DNA of 64,000 bases from Phlebopus portentosus (lineage: Eukaryota > Basidiomycota > Agaricomycetes > Boletales > Boletinellaceae), in NCBI GenBank assembly GCA_037892935.1, contig JAYXKI010000015.1, positions 744,001 to 808,000 on the forward strand, read 5' to 3'. Positions within the stretch are counted from its first letter, which is position 1, and each line of letters begins with the position of its first letter. The notes beneath the pieces were generated by a model. It did no database searches, had not been told where the DNA came from, and saw only the letters and a program-made list of their open reading frames with translations. Shown here in pieces: positions 32,920 through 43,578 of this stretch. Made by a program: the position numbers and the translations under genes.

Positions 32920-34039
32920 TGTTATTGGCTTTCGCTTTTTTGTGATGCAGTCATCCCTTGTTCTATCTTCATTATTGTTTTTATTTTGAATATGTTTCGC
33001 ATTCTATTCTGCATTGCGCTACTGGTCGTTTCCATGGTTTTGCAGAGCTTACTGTAACACCCGATATCAACGGGTTCTTCGCGGTTCTGAAAATAGATAG
33101 AATTGTTTACTGCATGTACATATATGTTCATTGAGTAGTTCTTTTGAAAGGAGACAAACGGTCTTGCAGTGCACACTGTCACATGTCACGCAATGCTATT
33201 ATATTTATTCATTGCAAGGGGATTCTATTTTTGCTTCAACATAAGTGAAGCGACTGAAATTTTTAGCCCGCGGGCTAAGTAAGTCGTTGGCGGGAGCTGA
33301 TGAATTCTTCAACTGCTCCCGCACCTTTTCTTATGACGCACAAACAGAAACCATGTCTTTCTTTATTTGATATATATATTCATCGTTACTTCCTTTACTG
33401 TCTTTGTTCAAACTTCTTCGCGTTTATTTGCTATTTGTTGTGTTCTTGATTTTCTCGGCGAGTCATGTCTTCATTGTCTTGTTCTACGGTAAGAGACTCT
33501 GAGCTTCTTTTTTATCCTCAGAAGTTCCCATCATTACTCTTGCGGCTCTCGTCATGACAAATGGACAGTACAAGTGTCTATAATGGTTGTCCGATAGACT
33601 TGACGGAATGGGATGTGGTAATATTTTGGCAAGCAAGAGGATGGTTTGTAGTAAATTGGGACGCAAGTAAAGGTCCGACCCGGAGAAATCCGATGAAGTA
33701 TTCGTCATCCTCAGGTTCAAAGAGGAGCCTGTCAACAGTAAGTCCTTGCCCTGCAACAAACAGCTCAGTCAGACCATCCTGACTGTGCTGAAGTGCTCCA
33801 GCCACCTCATCTGCCTTCTTCATGATCTACTCTGGGGTATTCTGTCTTCGCATGACTCTTCAGCATCCCTGATTACAGGTAGAAAGATGCTGGCGATCGT
33901 TCCGCCAGTGCTTTGAAGAATTCTTCTTTGGAGTTGAGTAGATGAAAGGTGCTCCTAGGATACAATGACTTCTATCTAGGAGAGATTCGCGAATCGTTGA
34001 AAGAGGCATTAGTCTTGACTCTGCTTCGCAATGCGAAGC
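32920..34039. other. Duplicated 3' flank of receptor copy B; no firm gene
   Basis: Resembles the flank of copy A up to about 33960. On the minus strand 33823-33720 reads MKKADEVAGALQHSQDG and DRLLFEPEDDEYFIGF, which could be an exon, but the matching place behind copy A does not preserve it, so it is left unassigned. Confidence 0.35.
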
Positions 34040-34850
34040 TTCAGAGCCTCAGCGATGACCTTCAGAATGCCTATTTGTTCTGAAAGATGCAGTATACCAC
34101 AGCCGAGTGCCTACATAGATAGAGACAGCATGAGTGAGCAAATAGCTTACGCTGTTCGGGTAGGAGCTTTGCGAACGGTACTCCGGAGAATCGTGCTTTG
34201 TTTCCGACTCGCAGGGAGGTCCTTCCCCCGGTTCTTCGTAAGAAGGCGCCTTTGCGACTGCGAATCCGAGGATAGACATTCCTCGGATCTGATGCCTTTG
34301 ACTCCGTCACATTGAGCAGTGAAGGAGTTTCCTCTTCAGGTCAAGAATCTCGACGATTTGGGTTATGATAATCTGCGAAAGTCCATTGAAAGTGTCCCGT
34401 AAACATCACGGTACATAGGCATTTCTACATCAGTGACCACGAACCGTTCGAGCTCAGCCCTCCAATGCTGCTGCATGATTGCCAGGGTGGACGAGGAGCT
34501 CGCACCTTTTGCGTATGTATAACCGTCTGAAAGCTCATTGAGCAATCCGGTATGATGCATTAATGCAACGAGGATGGACCTGGCGGGTACAGTATGTCAT
34601 CGTCGAAGTCGCCCTTCGAGTCGCACTGTACAAAGTGCACGCATGGCTACAGTACTCTTTCCTAAGGCTGAGCCTCTTGGACTCTTTTGGCATGAATGCA
34701 ATTTCGGGCTTTCGATGGATGGGCTGATAAATGGGAGTATTTCAATTAGCGAGGGCGGCCCCCACAATGACATTGGCACATCGAGGATCCGAGCCGCAAA
34801 CAGGTCCTTGGTTTCCCATGAAACATTCATAGTGACCCTTCTTATTTTAT
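34040..34850 (-). pseudogene. Decayed tandem copy of the Cys-containing hypothetical gene
   Basis: The minus strand carries scrambled-frame relics of the gene at 35302-36557: SPRGSALGKSTVAMRALC (intact copy SPRGSALGKNTVVMRALC) near 34660, LLNELSDGYTYAKG near 34530 (copy VDELSDESTS), and FAKLLPEQRKLFAHSCCLYLC near 34130 (copy FAEHPPAQRKLAASGNLDIC). Order and spacing match, but the pieces lie in different frames and stops intervene. Confidence 0.65.
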
Positions 34851-35301
34851 TTTTTCTTCTTTAAAAAATTTGAAGACGCTTTTGAGATTGCCGACTTTTA
34901 ATGTCTCCGCATCTTCTGAAAAGGTCAGAGTGTTATGCTTGGCCTGCGTTGATTCAGCACTTTGAGTTTCTGCTCGAAGTTGAATAGATGAAGGGCACCG
35001 ATCGCTTTGCGAGGATGCCCTCGCTTCCATCATGACACGGTTCGTGAACCATGCTGTAGTCAATTGATAATGACTCTGCTATACGGCGAGCGCATCTCCA
35101 CGACGAGAATAGGAGGAGCAAGGAAATATATTAATGGATGGAAAGTAGGAGAGCAGACATGGATTTCACAATTACAGTGTTACAAAAGGGAAACTGACTT
35201 GAGAGCAGTAATACAGGAACGAAAATAAAACAAGCGGTGTTCTAAGTGACAACATTGCTCAGAAAGTTCCAATAGGAGAAGATAGTGCAGGGTATATGTA
35301 T

Positions 35302-36557
35302 TTATTTTCGAAGAAGTGCCTTTTTGCCGCGCAGAATGTCTTTCCTACCTCTGAGAAATGATGATCCGAAGGACCGCACGCGACGCCATGCTCTATCGGT
35401 GGCACGGTGGATCTGAACGCAGATATCAAGATTGCCCGAGGCAGCAAGCTTTCGCTGCGCAGGTGGATGTTCTGCAAAGGTTACTCTTTTCTTCGCAGGG
35501 GCATCGTGCTTGGTCTGCAAGCCGATAGCAGGTCTTTGGCCATCGTCCTTTAAAATGGAATATTCGCGCGAAGCCGCAGATGACTTGTCCTGGGAGTCAC
35601 TGCTTTTGATTTCATCCCTATCAGGAAGGAAGGGGCCTTCAACGTAGGTCACGACACTCCCGTCTAAAGCATCAAAGATTTGGGACATGTTCATCCGCGC
35701 GAAGCTCGCCGAAAGCATACCCTGCGCACCATGGCGCACAACCCTTTCTTCGTCCTCCGCCCCTTCGAGTTCAGTCCTCCTAGGCTGCTGTTCGACCGGC
35801 GGAGTTGAAAAGGAGCTATGGTAGCTTAGATTTGTTGTGCTAGTTGATTCGTCCGAAAGCTCATCTACGTAGTCCGGTATGAAGCTGTGTCTCAGAGAGG
35901 ATGGACCTGGCGGGTACGTCATGGTGAAAGCATCCCTCTCAGTTGGCAATGCACAAAGTGCCCGCATGACTACAGTATTTTTCCCCAAAGCTGAGCCTCT
36001 TGGACTCGCTTTGGAGCGGACACAGGTTCGATTTGAATTCTCGATGCAGGCCTTGCACCTCTTTCCAGATACCTCGCATGTCAATTTGGGTATTTCTCTT
36101 GTGGGGGCTCGGCGGACCTCATCTTCGAGACAGGGCTGATAAACGGGGGCATATACATCGCCGTATATATACTGGGGCCGAGGAAGAAGAAACTTCGCGA
36201 GGAGTCAGATAAGAATAAGCACTAAGTCAGCGAAGGACGTACAGTTCGTGTATTCGCTCTGCGAACAGCATCCATAAAAATGGCTTCTATTTTTCTATCC
36301 GCCGTTGTAGACGAGACAGAGTTTGTGGATCGAGCGCGACGACTCGTGCTATAAGTGACGACGCTAGGAGCAGGCTGCCCGGGCAGTAATAAGATGTCAG
36401 TATCAACACAAGGAGATGATTGACAAAAAGCGCGCACCTTAGACTTTGATTGACATTCTACAACGCCTTGGGGGGCAGACTTCTTCCGTCGACGCATAGA
36501 CTCTTCCATCGCGACCAAGGTTCGAGCATCCCCTCGCAGTCCCGAAAGGCGCAGCAT
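35302..36557 (-). CDS. Hypothetical protein with a Cys-rich motif
   Basis: Two exons, 36557-36243 and 36171-35302, with a GTACGT-CCCCAG intron of 71 nt, give about 394 aa. The N-terminus is basic with Ser (MEESMRRRKKSAP). In the middle PCLEDEVRRAPTREIPKLTC followed by EVSGKRCKACIENSNRTC has cysteines spaced C-x6-C-x2-C-x7-C, a possible zinc-binding motif reminiscent of, but not equal to, a Zn2Cys6 cluster. The rest is polar with a basic C-terminus (RVRSFGSSFLRGRKDILRGK). No known family; a DNA-binding or other nuclear role is only a guess. A decayed copy sits 450 bp further downstream. The ATG at 36557 is the first in an uninterrupted frame. Confidence 0.6.
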
Positions 36558-37113
36558 GTTTTCAAAGATATGATTGTGGTCAATAGGAGGGGAAGACTGA
36601 CACTGGTGTGCGATCAGTTGTCGCTTGAAAGTGAAGGGGCACGGTGGTTGATAAAGACAAGTAAGAGAAAGACAAGTTCAACATGGTCACGCTCTTTATT
36701 TAACCTTCGATAAGCGAGGGTGGCCACATCGTCACAGGAAGGATACAAGCCACAGACAGGTCTTTAATATTCTTGAACACATTGCCAATCATCGTGACCG
36801 TCTTTCTTGCGATTGCTTTTCTACAAACTGCCAGGTAAAATTAGACTTTTACATTTGAGCTTCGCCCATCTCTAATGTCTTTCATAGTGTTAGTATTGTA
36901 AAGGACGTATGTAGAATCTCGAAGTCGGCTAGTTTGTACGGAATCAGCGTCGATCACCTCTTACCATTCCGGGAGCTGCTTGTTTATCCGTCACGCGGCA
37001 TTTCCCGGTCAAGTAAGTAGCAGACCCGATACACAGCTGCAGCGTACTATGGAGCATTAATCCTGAAATAAAAGCCGAGCAGTGAAATAGAGGAAAGTAC
37101 CTGCTATCTGTTA
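36558..37113. other. Intergenic, nothing recognised
   Basis: Between the Cys-rich gene and the 3' end of the metallo-beta-lactamase gene. Both strands have only short frames. Confidence 0.4.
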
Positions 37114-38102
37114 TTAGGCACGAAGCTTCGGCAACCTTTCTCTGGCATCCAAAACCAATCTCTCCGGACAACGCAAGCTAAACCTCCCATCCATTCTAGC
37201 ATACGAAACGAGTTTCACGCCATCAACGGTCGTCCGCTTCTTGACGCGCTCTTTTCCTGAGATGACGTCCGCCAGGAATGCCTTCCCTTCTTGAAGGACA
37301 TCCAGAGCGTTCACCATACTCGTGTCATGACCGGCGTTAATCTTTACGGGATTGCAGACGGCGGAGCATTCTGCCTCCGTGACGAACTCGATAAGGTAAT
37401 CCATCGTTGCAAACCATTGTACTATGTCTCCTTCTGGTGGGAAAAGTATTGGCTCCCATTCGTACACGGTATCACCGACATATAGCATCCGTTCCTTCGC
37501 ATCCCAGAGTGCAAGTTCATCTGGCGTGTGTCCAGGTGTATGCAGTATCTGCAAACCAGTGTTTTTGCCATTAAAGATGATGAGTGATTCGTGGTCGACA
37601 AGTGTCGGTGTATACTTTGGTACAGGTATTTTGAGTCGCTTGCATTGAGTATTCTGCGGGAGGTTCTTGGACGCGAGGAATGACGGACAGTGTGAAGAAG
37701 CTAGTATCTGTGAGTCCTCTGAGAATTGTTCTAGTGCAACTGATAAAGTTGTGAGTTACTAGAACAGAGAAGAATACCAAGTTACTCACGTATATGATCG
37801 TAGTGGCAATGCGTGCATACCACTACATATTTGCGTGGGCCGTTTTTATTCAGAGGCTGACCGTCGTTGTCGGCAACAGACCAGGTTTCCACGAATTCCC
37901 GTAAACTCTTTACATCGATTGTCGAATCGTTCGATGCACCCCCGCAGCCGGAATCAATCAAAATGATGACGTCCGATAAGACCTTGGCGTAGATGAAGGG
38001 ATGCTCTGAGTAGATATCGTCATATTCGACGATCTTGAAGACTGTTGAGGTCAGCTTCGACGCCGTGAAAGCAGCGGTCTTTCCGAGCGTCGTCCTGCGC
38101 AT
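37114..38102 (-). CDS. Metallo-beta-lactamase-fold hydrolase
   Basis: Two exons (38102-37790 and 37700-37114) join in frame, 299 aa. The metal site HCHYDH (HxHxDH) is at about residues 98-103, LHTPGHTPDE supplies the next ligand region, GDTVYEW the bridging Asp, and NAGHD a further His. This is the fold of hydrolytic enzymes such as glyoxalase II and lactonases. The substrate cannot be told from sequence. There is no signal peptide, so a cytosolic enzyme is likely. The intron begins GTGAGT; the acceptor is placed at 37701 because that keeps the SSHCPSFLASK frame. It is divergent from urease with 221 bp between the start codons, so the two may share regulatory DNA. Confidence 0.85.
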
Positions 38103-38208
38103 CGTGATCGAAGATAGAGTTTTTGATTGTTGCAGATTCTCATGATGTTAACTTCGCAGAAAGAAGCAGTTGAATGAACGGTTACGAAAAGGACACCCTA
38201 AACTATAC

Positions 38209-38225
38209 CACGTGACCAATATAAA
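38209..38225 (+). promoter_or_regulatory. E-box, CCAAT and TATA cluster upstream of urease
   Basis: CACGTG at 38209-38214, CCAAT at 38216-38220 and TATAAA at 38220-38225 lie together about 100 bp before the urease ATG. The same 221-bp gap serves the divergent metallo-beta-lactamase gene. The words are seen directly; their function is inferred. Confidence 0.5.
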
Positions 38226-38323
38226 CCTGGATTTAGCAGGAGGCAGATGACCTCTTAAGCTTGACTTGACTTCACCATGCCTTATCTCCAGTATCTCAGG
38301 TTGCAGCCAACCGTCATCCAACA

Positions 38324-41300
38324 ATGCGCATTCTTCCAAGGGACCAGGAGAAGCTCTTCCTTCACCAGGCAAGCACATTCCATCAATCTTGTCGTGAATT
38401 TACAACTAAATTTAGGATGAGATAGGCGGGCTTTCTCGCTCAGAAGCGCCTTGCACGGGGCCTAAGACTCAATCAGACAGAGGCGACTGCATTGATTGCA
38501 TCACAACTGCAGGAGCGCATCCGAGATGGTCTTCATTCTGTTGCTGACTTGATGGACCTGGGGAAGAAGATGCTTGGAAGAAGGCATGTCCTTCCGGGTG
38601 TTGTCCCACTTCTGCACGAGATCCAGGTTGAAGGGACGTTTATTGACGGGTGCGTTTATCCCTACCCTACTTTCCTATATTTCGTGGACTCACTTCTATT
38701 TGGTCCAACCAGTGTCTTCCTTGTGACCGTGCATGATCCCATTTGCTCGGAGTCGGGTAACCTCAGCGAAGCTTTGTATGGGTCATTCTTGCCCATTCCC
38801 CCTGATGACCTCTTCCCTGTTCTTGACGCTTCCGATTACGAGCCTGCTAAAGCACCGGGTGCCGTTATTGTCAAAAAAGAGCAGATCACGATCAACAAGG
38901 GAAGAGAACGCGTCAAACTCAAAGTGACAAACAACGGCGACAGGCCTGTCCAAATTGGTTCTCATTATCATTTCATCGAGACCAATCCAGCTCTCATATT
39001 TGATCGTGGAAAGGCTTACGGGAAGCGCCTTGATATCCCTGCCGGAACGGCTGTCCGGTTCGAGCCAGGAGATACGAAGACAGTAACCCTAGTGTCGATT
39101 GCTGGTCACAAAATTATCTCTGGAGGAAATCTCCTGGCCTCGGGTGTTGTTGACTTCGGTAGGACCGGCGATATTGTCGCGGCGCTCGTTCAGAAAGGCT
39201 TTTCACACACTCCAGAACCCGGTGCATTAGAATTATCTATGGATACGTCTGTTGCGCGTGAGACGTATGTTTCAATGTTTGGTCCCACCGTCGGAGATAG
39301 AGTACGTCTTGGTGACACTTCGCTTTGGATTGAAGTCGAAAAGGACTTGGTATGTTCATCATGTTCTGTGGACAAGAAAGTTGCTGACTTTCATGTTAGA
39401 CTGTCTATGGTGATGAAGTCAAGTTCGGCGGAGGTACGCGAGTTTCCGAACGTTACCGAGTCAAATAAATTGAACAACCATTCTGCAGGGAAGAGCATTC
39501 GTGAAGGAATGGGACAAGCGACAAATCGTCGTTCGTCTGAAACTCTGGACCTTCTCATTACGAACTGCCTGATTGTCGATTGGTCCGGTATCTATAAGGT
39601 CTGCTGCAATCGCCTCTACTTTGAGGTTTGCCTAACGCTTCCATAGGCTGACATCGGCGTAAAAAATGGATACATCTGTGGCATAGGCAAGGCCGGGAAT
39701 CCAGATATCATGGAAGGCGTCTCGCCTAACATGGTTGTCGGATCAGGCACTGAAGTTGTCGCGGGCGAGAAACTCATCGTCACTGCCGGCGCGATCGACG
39801 TCCACGTACATTTTATCTGTCCTCAGCAGGTCACTGAAGCTCTGGCTGCTGGCACAACCACAATGGTAGGAGGCGGCACAGGTCCGAGCGCCGGGACGTG
39901 CGCAACGACGTGCACGCCAAGTCCGTGGGATATGCAGATGATGATATCAGCGACAGATAGTATGGCAATGAACTTCGGATTCACTGGAAAAGGGAACGAT
40001 GCAGGTCCAGCTGCTCTTGAAGATATTGTTAAAGCTGGAGCAATGGGCCTGAAACTTCACGAAGATTGGGGGTCTACACCTGCTGTCATTAAGAATTGTC
40101 TGGATGTTGGTGATAAATATGATGTGCAGGTCAATATACACACAGATACGCTGAACGAGAGCGGTTTCGTTGAAAGTAAGGCAAACACACGCAAATAGAG
40201 AATTACTGACTTCTGTCTTACCTAGGTACTATCGCCGCATTCGGAGGTCGAACAATCCATACGTATCATACGGAAGGAGCTGGTAAGTATTTTTCGCAAT
40301 TTTGTTACGGAAATCGATCTTGATCCCTTCTCAGGTGGAGGTCACGCACCAGACATCATTGTTGTTTGCGGGCAGGATAATGTCCTTCCTTCCTCGACCA
40401 ATCCTACGAGACCATTCACTAACAACACTCTGGATGAGCACTTGGATGTAGGAAGCATATAATATCCCATTTATCGTGATTCCTGATTGATATGTTATCA
40501 CAACCAAGATGCTCATGGTCTGTCACCATTTGGACAAATCAATTCCCGAAGACATTTCTTTCGCGGACTCGCGTATCCGGAAGGAAACGGTGGCAGCGGA
40601 GGATGTTCTCCATGATATTGGTGCAATTTCCATGATTTCGTCCGATTCACAGGCAATGGGTCGTGTCGGGGAGGTTGTCAGTCGTACATGGCGCACGGCA
40701 AGCAAATTGCGTGAAGTTCGCGGACCTCTTAAGGAGTTGGGTGATGTGGAAGGTAAAGATAACGGACGGGTCAAGCGCTATATCGCCAAGTATACTGTCA
40801 ACCCGTTAGTCACCTTCACTGACTCGGGAGCCATTTGCTGACATTTATGCAGGGCCATTACTCATGGATTTGATCACGTCGTAGGATCAGTTGCTGTAGG
40901 CCAGCTTGCCGATCTCGTGCTGTGGAGACCGGAGAACTTCGGCGCAAAGCCCGAGGTTGTTTTGAAATCGGGTGTGATTGCTTGGGCGCAGGTGAGCTAC
41001 ACGTATTTTTCATTTAATTGCCGTTTTCTGACTCAATTGTATAAAGATGGGAGATGCGAATGCCTCGATCCCGACTGTCCAGCCCATGTATGGGCAACCA
41101 ATGTGGGCCTCAGAACCGCTCGCTGCAGCACTCACATCCGTACTCTTTGTCTCCCAGATCTCGCTGGACGTCGGTGCCATCTCGAGGTACAAAACACGCA
41201 AGCGTCCAGTGGCCGTACGAAAATGCCGTAATATCACGAAGAAAGACATGAAATGGAACGACGTTACACCAAATATGCGGGTCGACCCCGAAAGTTACGA

Positions 41301-41379
41301 TGTGACGGCAGATGGCGTACTCATGGACGTCGAACCAGCGACTAAGCTTCCGCTTGGAAGAGTGTACAATCTTTTCTAA
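38324..41379 (+). CDS. URE1: Urease, single-chain fungal type
   Basis: Hydrolyses urea to ammonia and carbamate in the cytosol with a two-nickel centre. Eleven exons (38324-38368, 38426-38649, 38713-39349, 39400-39433, 39489-39598, 39647-40175, 40226-40282, 40335-40447, 40509-40804, 40853-40991, 41047-41379) sum to 2517 nt, 838 aa, the normal length of fungal ureases in which gamma, beta and alpha subunits are fused. The gamma part has [18 protein letters not shown], the beta part [11 protein letters not shown]. In the alpha part are HVHFICPQQ (nickel His pair), GLKLHEDWG (carbamylated Lys), [22 protein letters not shown] and MVCHH near the flap. The first intron is 38369-38425 with a GC donor (CAG/GCAAGC); it is needed to join [10 protein letters not shown] to [12 protein letters not shown]. 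Exon 4 is only 34 nt. Accessory proteins (UreD/F/G) are not in the window. Confidence 0.97.
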
Positions 41380-41757
41380 AGAAGTGGTCATCCATCCTCT
41401 TTCTCCCTCTCCGTCTCTTTTTTTCGTTCTTGTAGATCAACAACAGTGCCACGAGGATCAACACAAACCTGAGGAGCGGGTTCCGGTGACAAAGCACTGT
41501 AGGAAAATGTAGTATGGTATGTACTTGTAGGTACAATTTTGTGATCCTGACAATGGAGGTTTGTTTACACAGCCGGATTGATTTTTTTTTGGGATAACAA
41601 CTCCATTGTCTGTCCGACTGCCGACTGGGCACGTGACTTGCCCAGATATCTAAGCGACAAAAGAACTGGTTCTTTTTTTCAGCCACCTTCTCATCTTGCT
41701 CTTCTACCTCGTGCGTTGTATCCATTTCCCCCAACTCTTAATTCGCTGCTGCCTATT

Positions 41758-41792
41758 CAACCCCCCCAACCCCCCCAACCCCCCCCCCCTCT
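41758..41792. repeat. C-rich microsatellite
   Basis: Runs of 7 to 11 C separated by AA lie about 80 bp before the next gene, on the plus strand. Confidence 0.85.
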
Positions 41793-41869
41793 CACCCCCT
41801 TTGTCCTCGCGAAAGAAGAGCACGAAGACTTGCTGCACTCTTGCTAGACCCAAATTATCCTCCTCAGAA

Positions 41870-42758
41870 ATGGTCAAAATCCCTCTTACCCTGGACCGTG
41901 AAACCTGTAAAGACGGCTTTGTGTTCAGAGTTTACGAACCAACTTCGAACTATGTAGGTCATTTCATTCGAATGTTCTTAAAAGTATTGTTACTCATGGA
42001 CTTTCAAGCCACCAGTAAACGCGTTGGAGCCACAGTCCAAGGCCGCGTCCACGGACAGTGTGGACGCATATGAAACGATTTATTCAGGGCCCGCAATACC
42101 ATCTTCCATTTCAGGTCGTAAAGAACGTACCTATATCCCCATTTCAAGACATGACGATAAAAATGCCTTTGAGCGACCCGCGTCACGTCGATCTTACCAC
42201 AGAGCCGGAAACTATGCCAACTCTCGCATGCCACCTCTTAAAGTCCGTCGATATCCGTTCATTCTAGATGGTCACCAGGGCCTCTACACTATCGCTCAAA
42301 TCAGCAGATATGCCAATATTGCACCGAGGCGTGGTACTGCCATGCTGCTTCGGCGGTTTCGTCTCGTTAATGAGATACTGGATCGCAGACATGCCGTCGG
42401 TTACGAAAACCGCCGGATCCTCCCGCAGGGAGATGATGGCTCAAAGAGTAACGAAAGGCAGAGTCGGTGGCACGGTCACGGAGCTTCCAAGCTTCGAAAT
42501 GAGATATCCTTGGAGGATCTCGCCGGTGACGAAGACTCTGATGTGGAGTTCTCTTTCAGCGAATTCGTCGACCGCTCATTCGATTCCAGATACTCATATG
42601 ACTTCGAGACTCCGTTCAAGATGCAAGATTTCACTGACTTCGGTAACCATGACTTTGAACATGGTTATGATGCTGGCCTTCGAGAAATCCTTGGCCTTGA
42701 CACCAACTTTAGAATGTTAGACCTGTCGGATGACGAAGATGAAATTGAGACCTACTAG
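41870..42758 (+). CDS. Hypothetical protein, 277 aa
   Basis: Exons 41870-41953 and 42009-42758 join in phase across a 55-nt intron. The N-terminus MVKIPLTLDRETCKDGFVFRVYEP looks conserved in style; the middle is basic and Arg-rich (RRSYHRAGNY, KVRRYPFILDGHQGLY, RRGTAMLLRRFRLVNEIL) and may fold as a small domain; the end is acidic (LAGDEDSDVEFSFSEF, LDLSDDEDEIETY). No signal peptide or membrane segment. Charge distribution suggests a nuclear or RNA-bound protein, but no family is recognised. Confidence 0.65.
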
Positions 42759-43578
42759 GTTTTCAGTGACCGGCCACAGGAATTGCTTCTGTTTATCCTC
42801 TCGACTTTCGCTCGCGAACTTCACAAAAGGTACATGTCGATACGGGATTAAAATGAATGTCAACCATTTTTTAACCGCGATATTCATATCCTTATCCTCT
42901 TCAACCCCTTCTCCGTTCATTCATTTGTTGCGACTTCACCTCTGACCCACCACATCTTATCCGTGCATAAAAGCTTGGCTTCTTGACCTTTCTATCAGTT
43001 CCCGTCTCTTTACTTTCTATCCGTGCCTTCTAATGCAGTTACCATCTCAGTACTGCTGTATTGTTCCTTTCGCCCTGATACTTTAGCTGTCCGATGGCAC
43101 ATGCGAGTTTGCTGCGACCCTTTTCACTTATCCCCGCGATCGATGTGCTTTCCTCCTTGTATATTGTGCTGCAAATGTATGTATCGAACTGAGTCAACTT
43201 ACTTGTACTGAAAAAAGTAGTCGGAGTTCAACTGCCGTTCGGTACGAGCCACTCATTCGTCTACGAGAAGTTCTCCTCGTGTAGTTAAAAAAAAAAGGTC
43301 AAAGCACAATTGCCAATGGTCTAGCTGAGGAATCGAAATACTACACACTTACTTGCGGTTCCTTCCGGGAACATTTAGCCTATGAATGGACCCTCAATCG
43401 TAGTTTCTCCATGCTGGTATGTATACACCACATATACAACTAATATTCTGGCTGGTGAACTAGCAAATCCTCATTGCGTTCCAAATGTCGATAAGCAAAT
43501 CCGAAGCTGATGAAGAAAACAGACGCATAGTACAGGGAATAAACCTTCTTAAGTGTCAGAGCCTACGAGGCGCCGCTT
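42759..43578. other. Intergenic between convergent genes
   Basis: Holds the 3' ends of the hypothetical gene and of the acyltransferase-like gene. Nothing else recognised. Confidence 0.4.
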
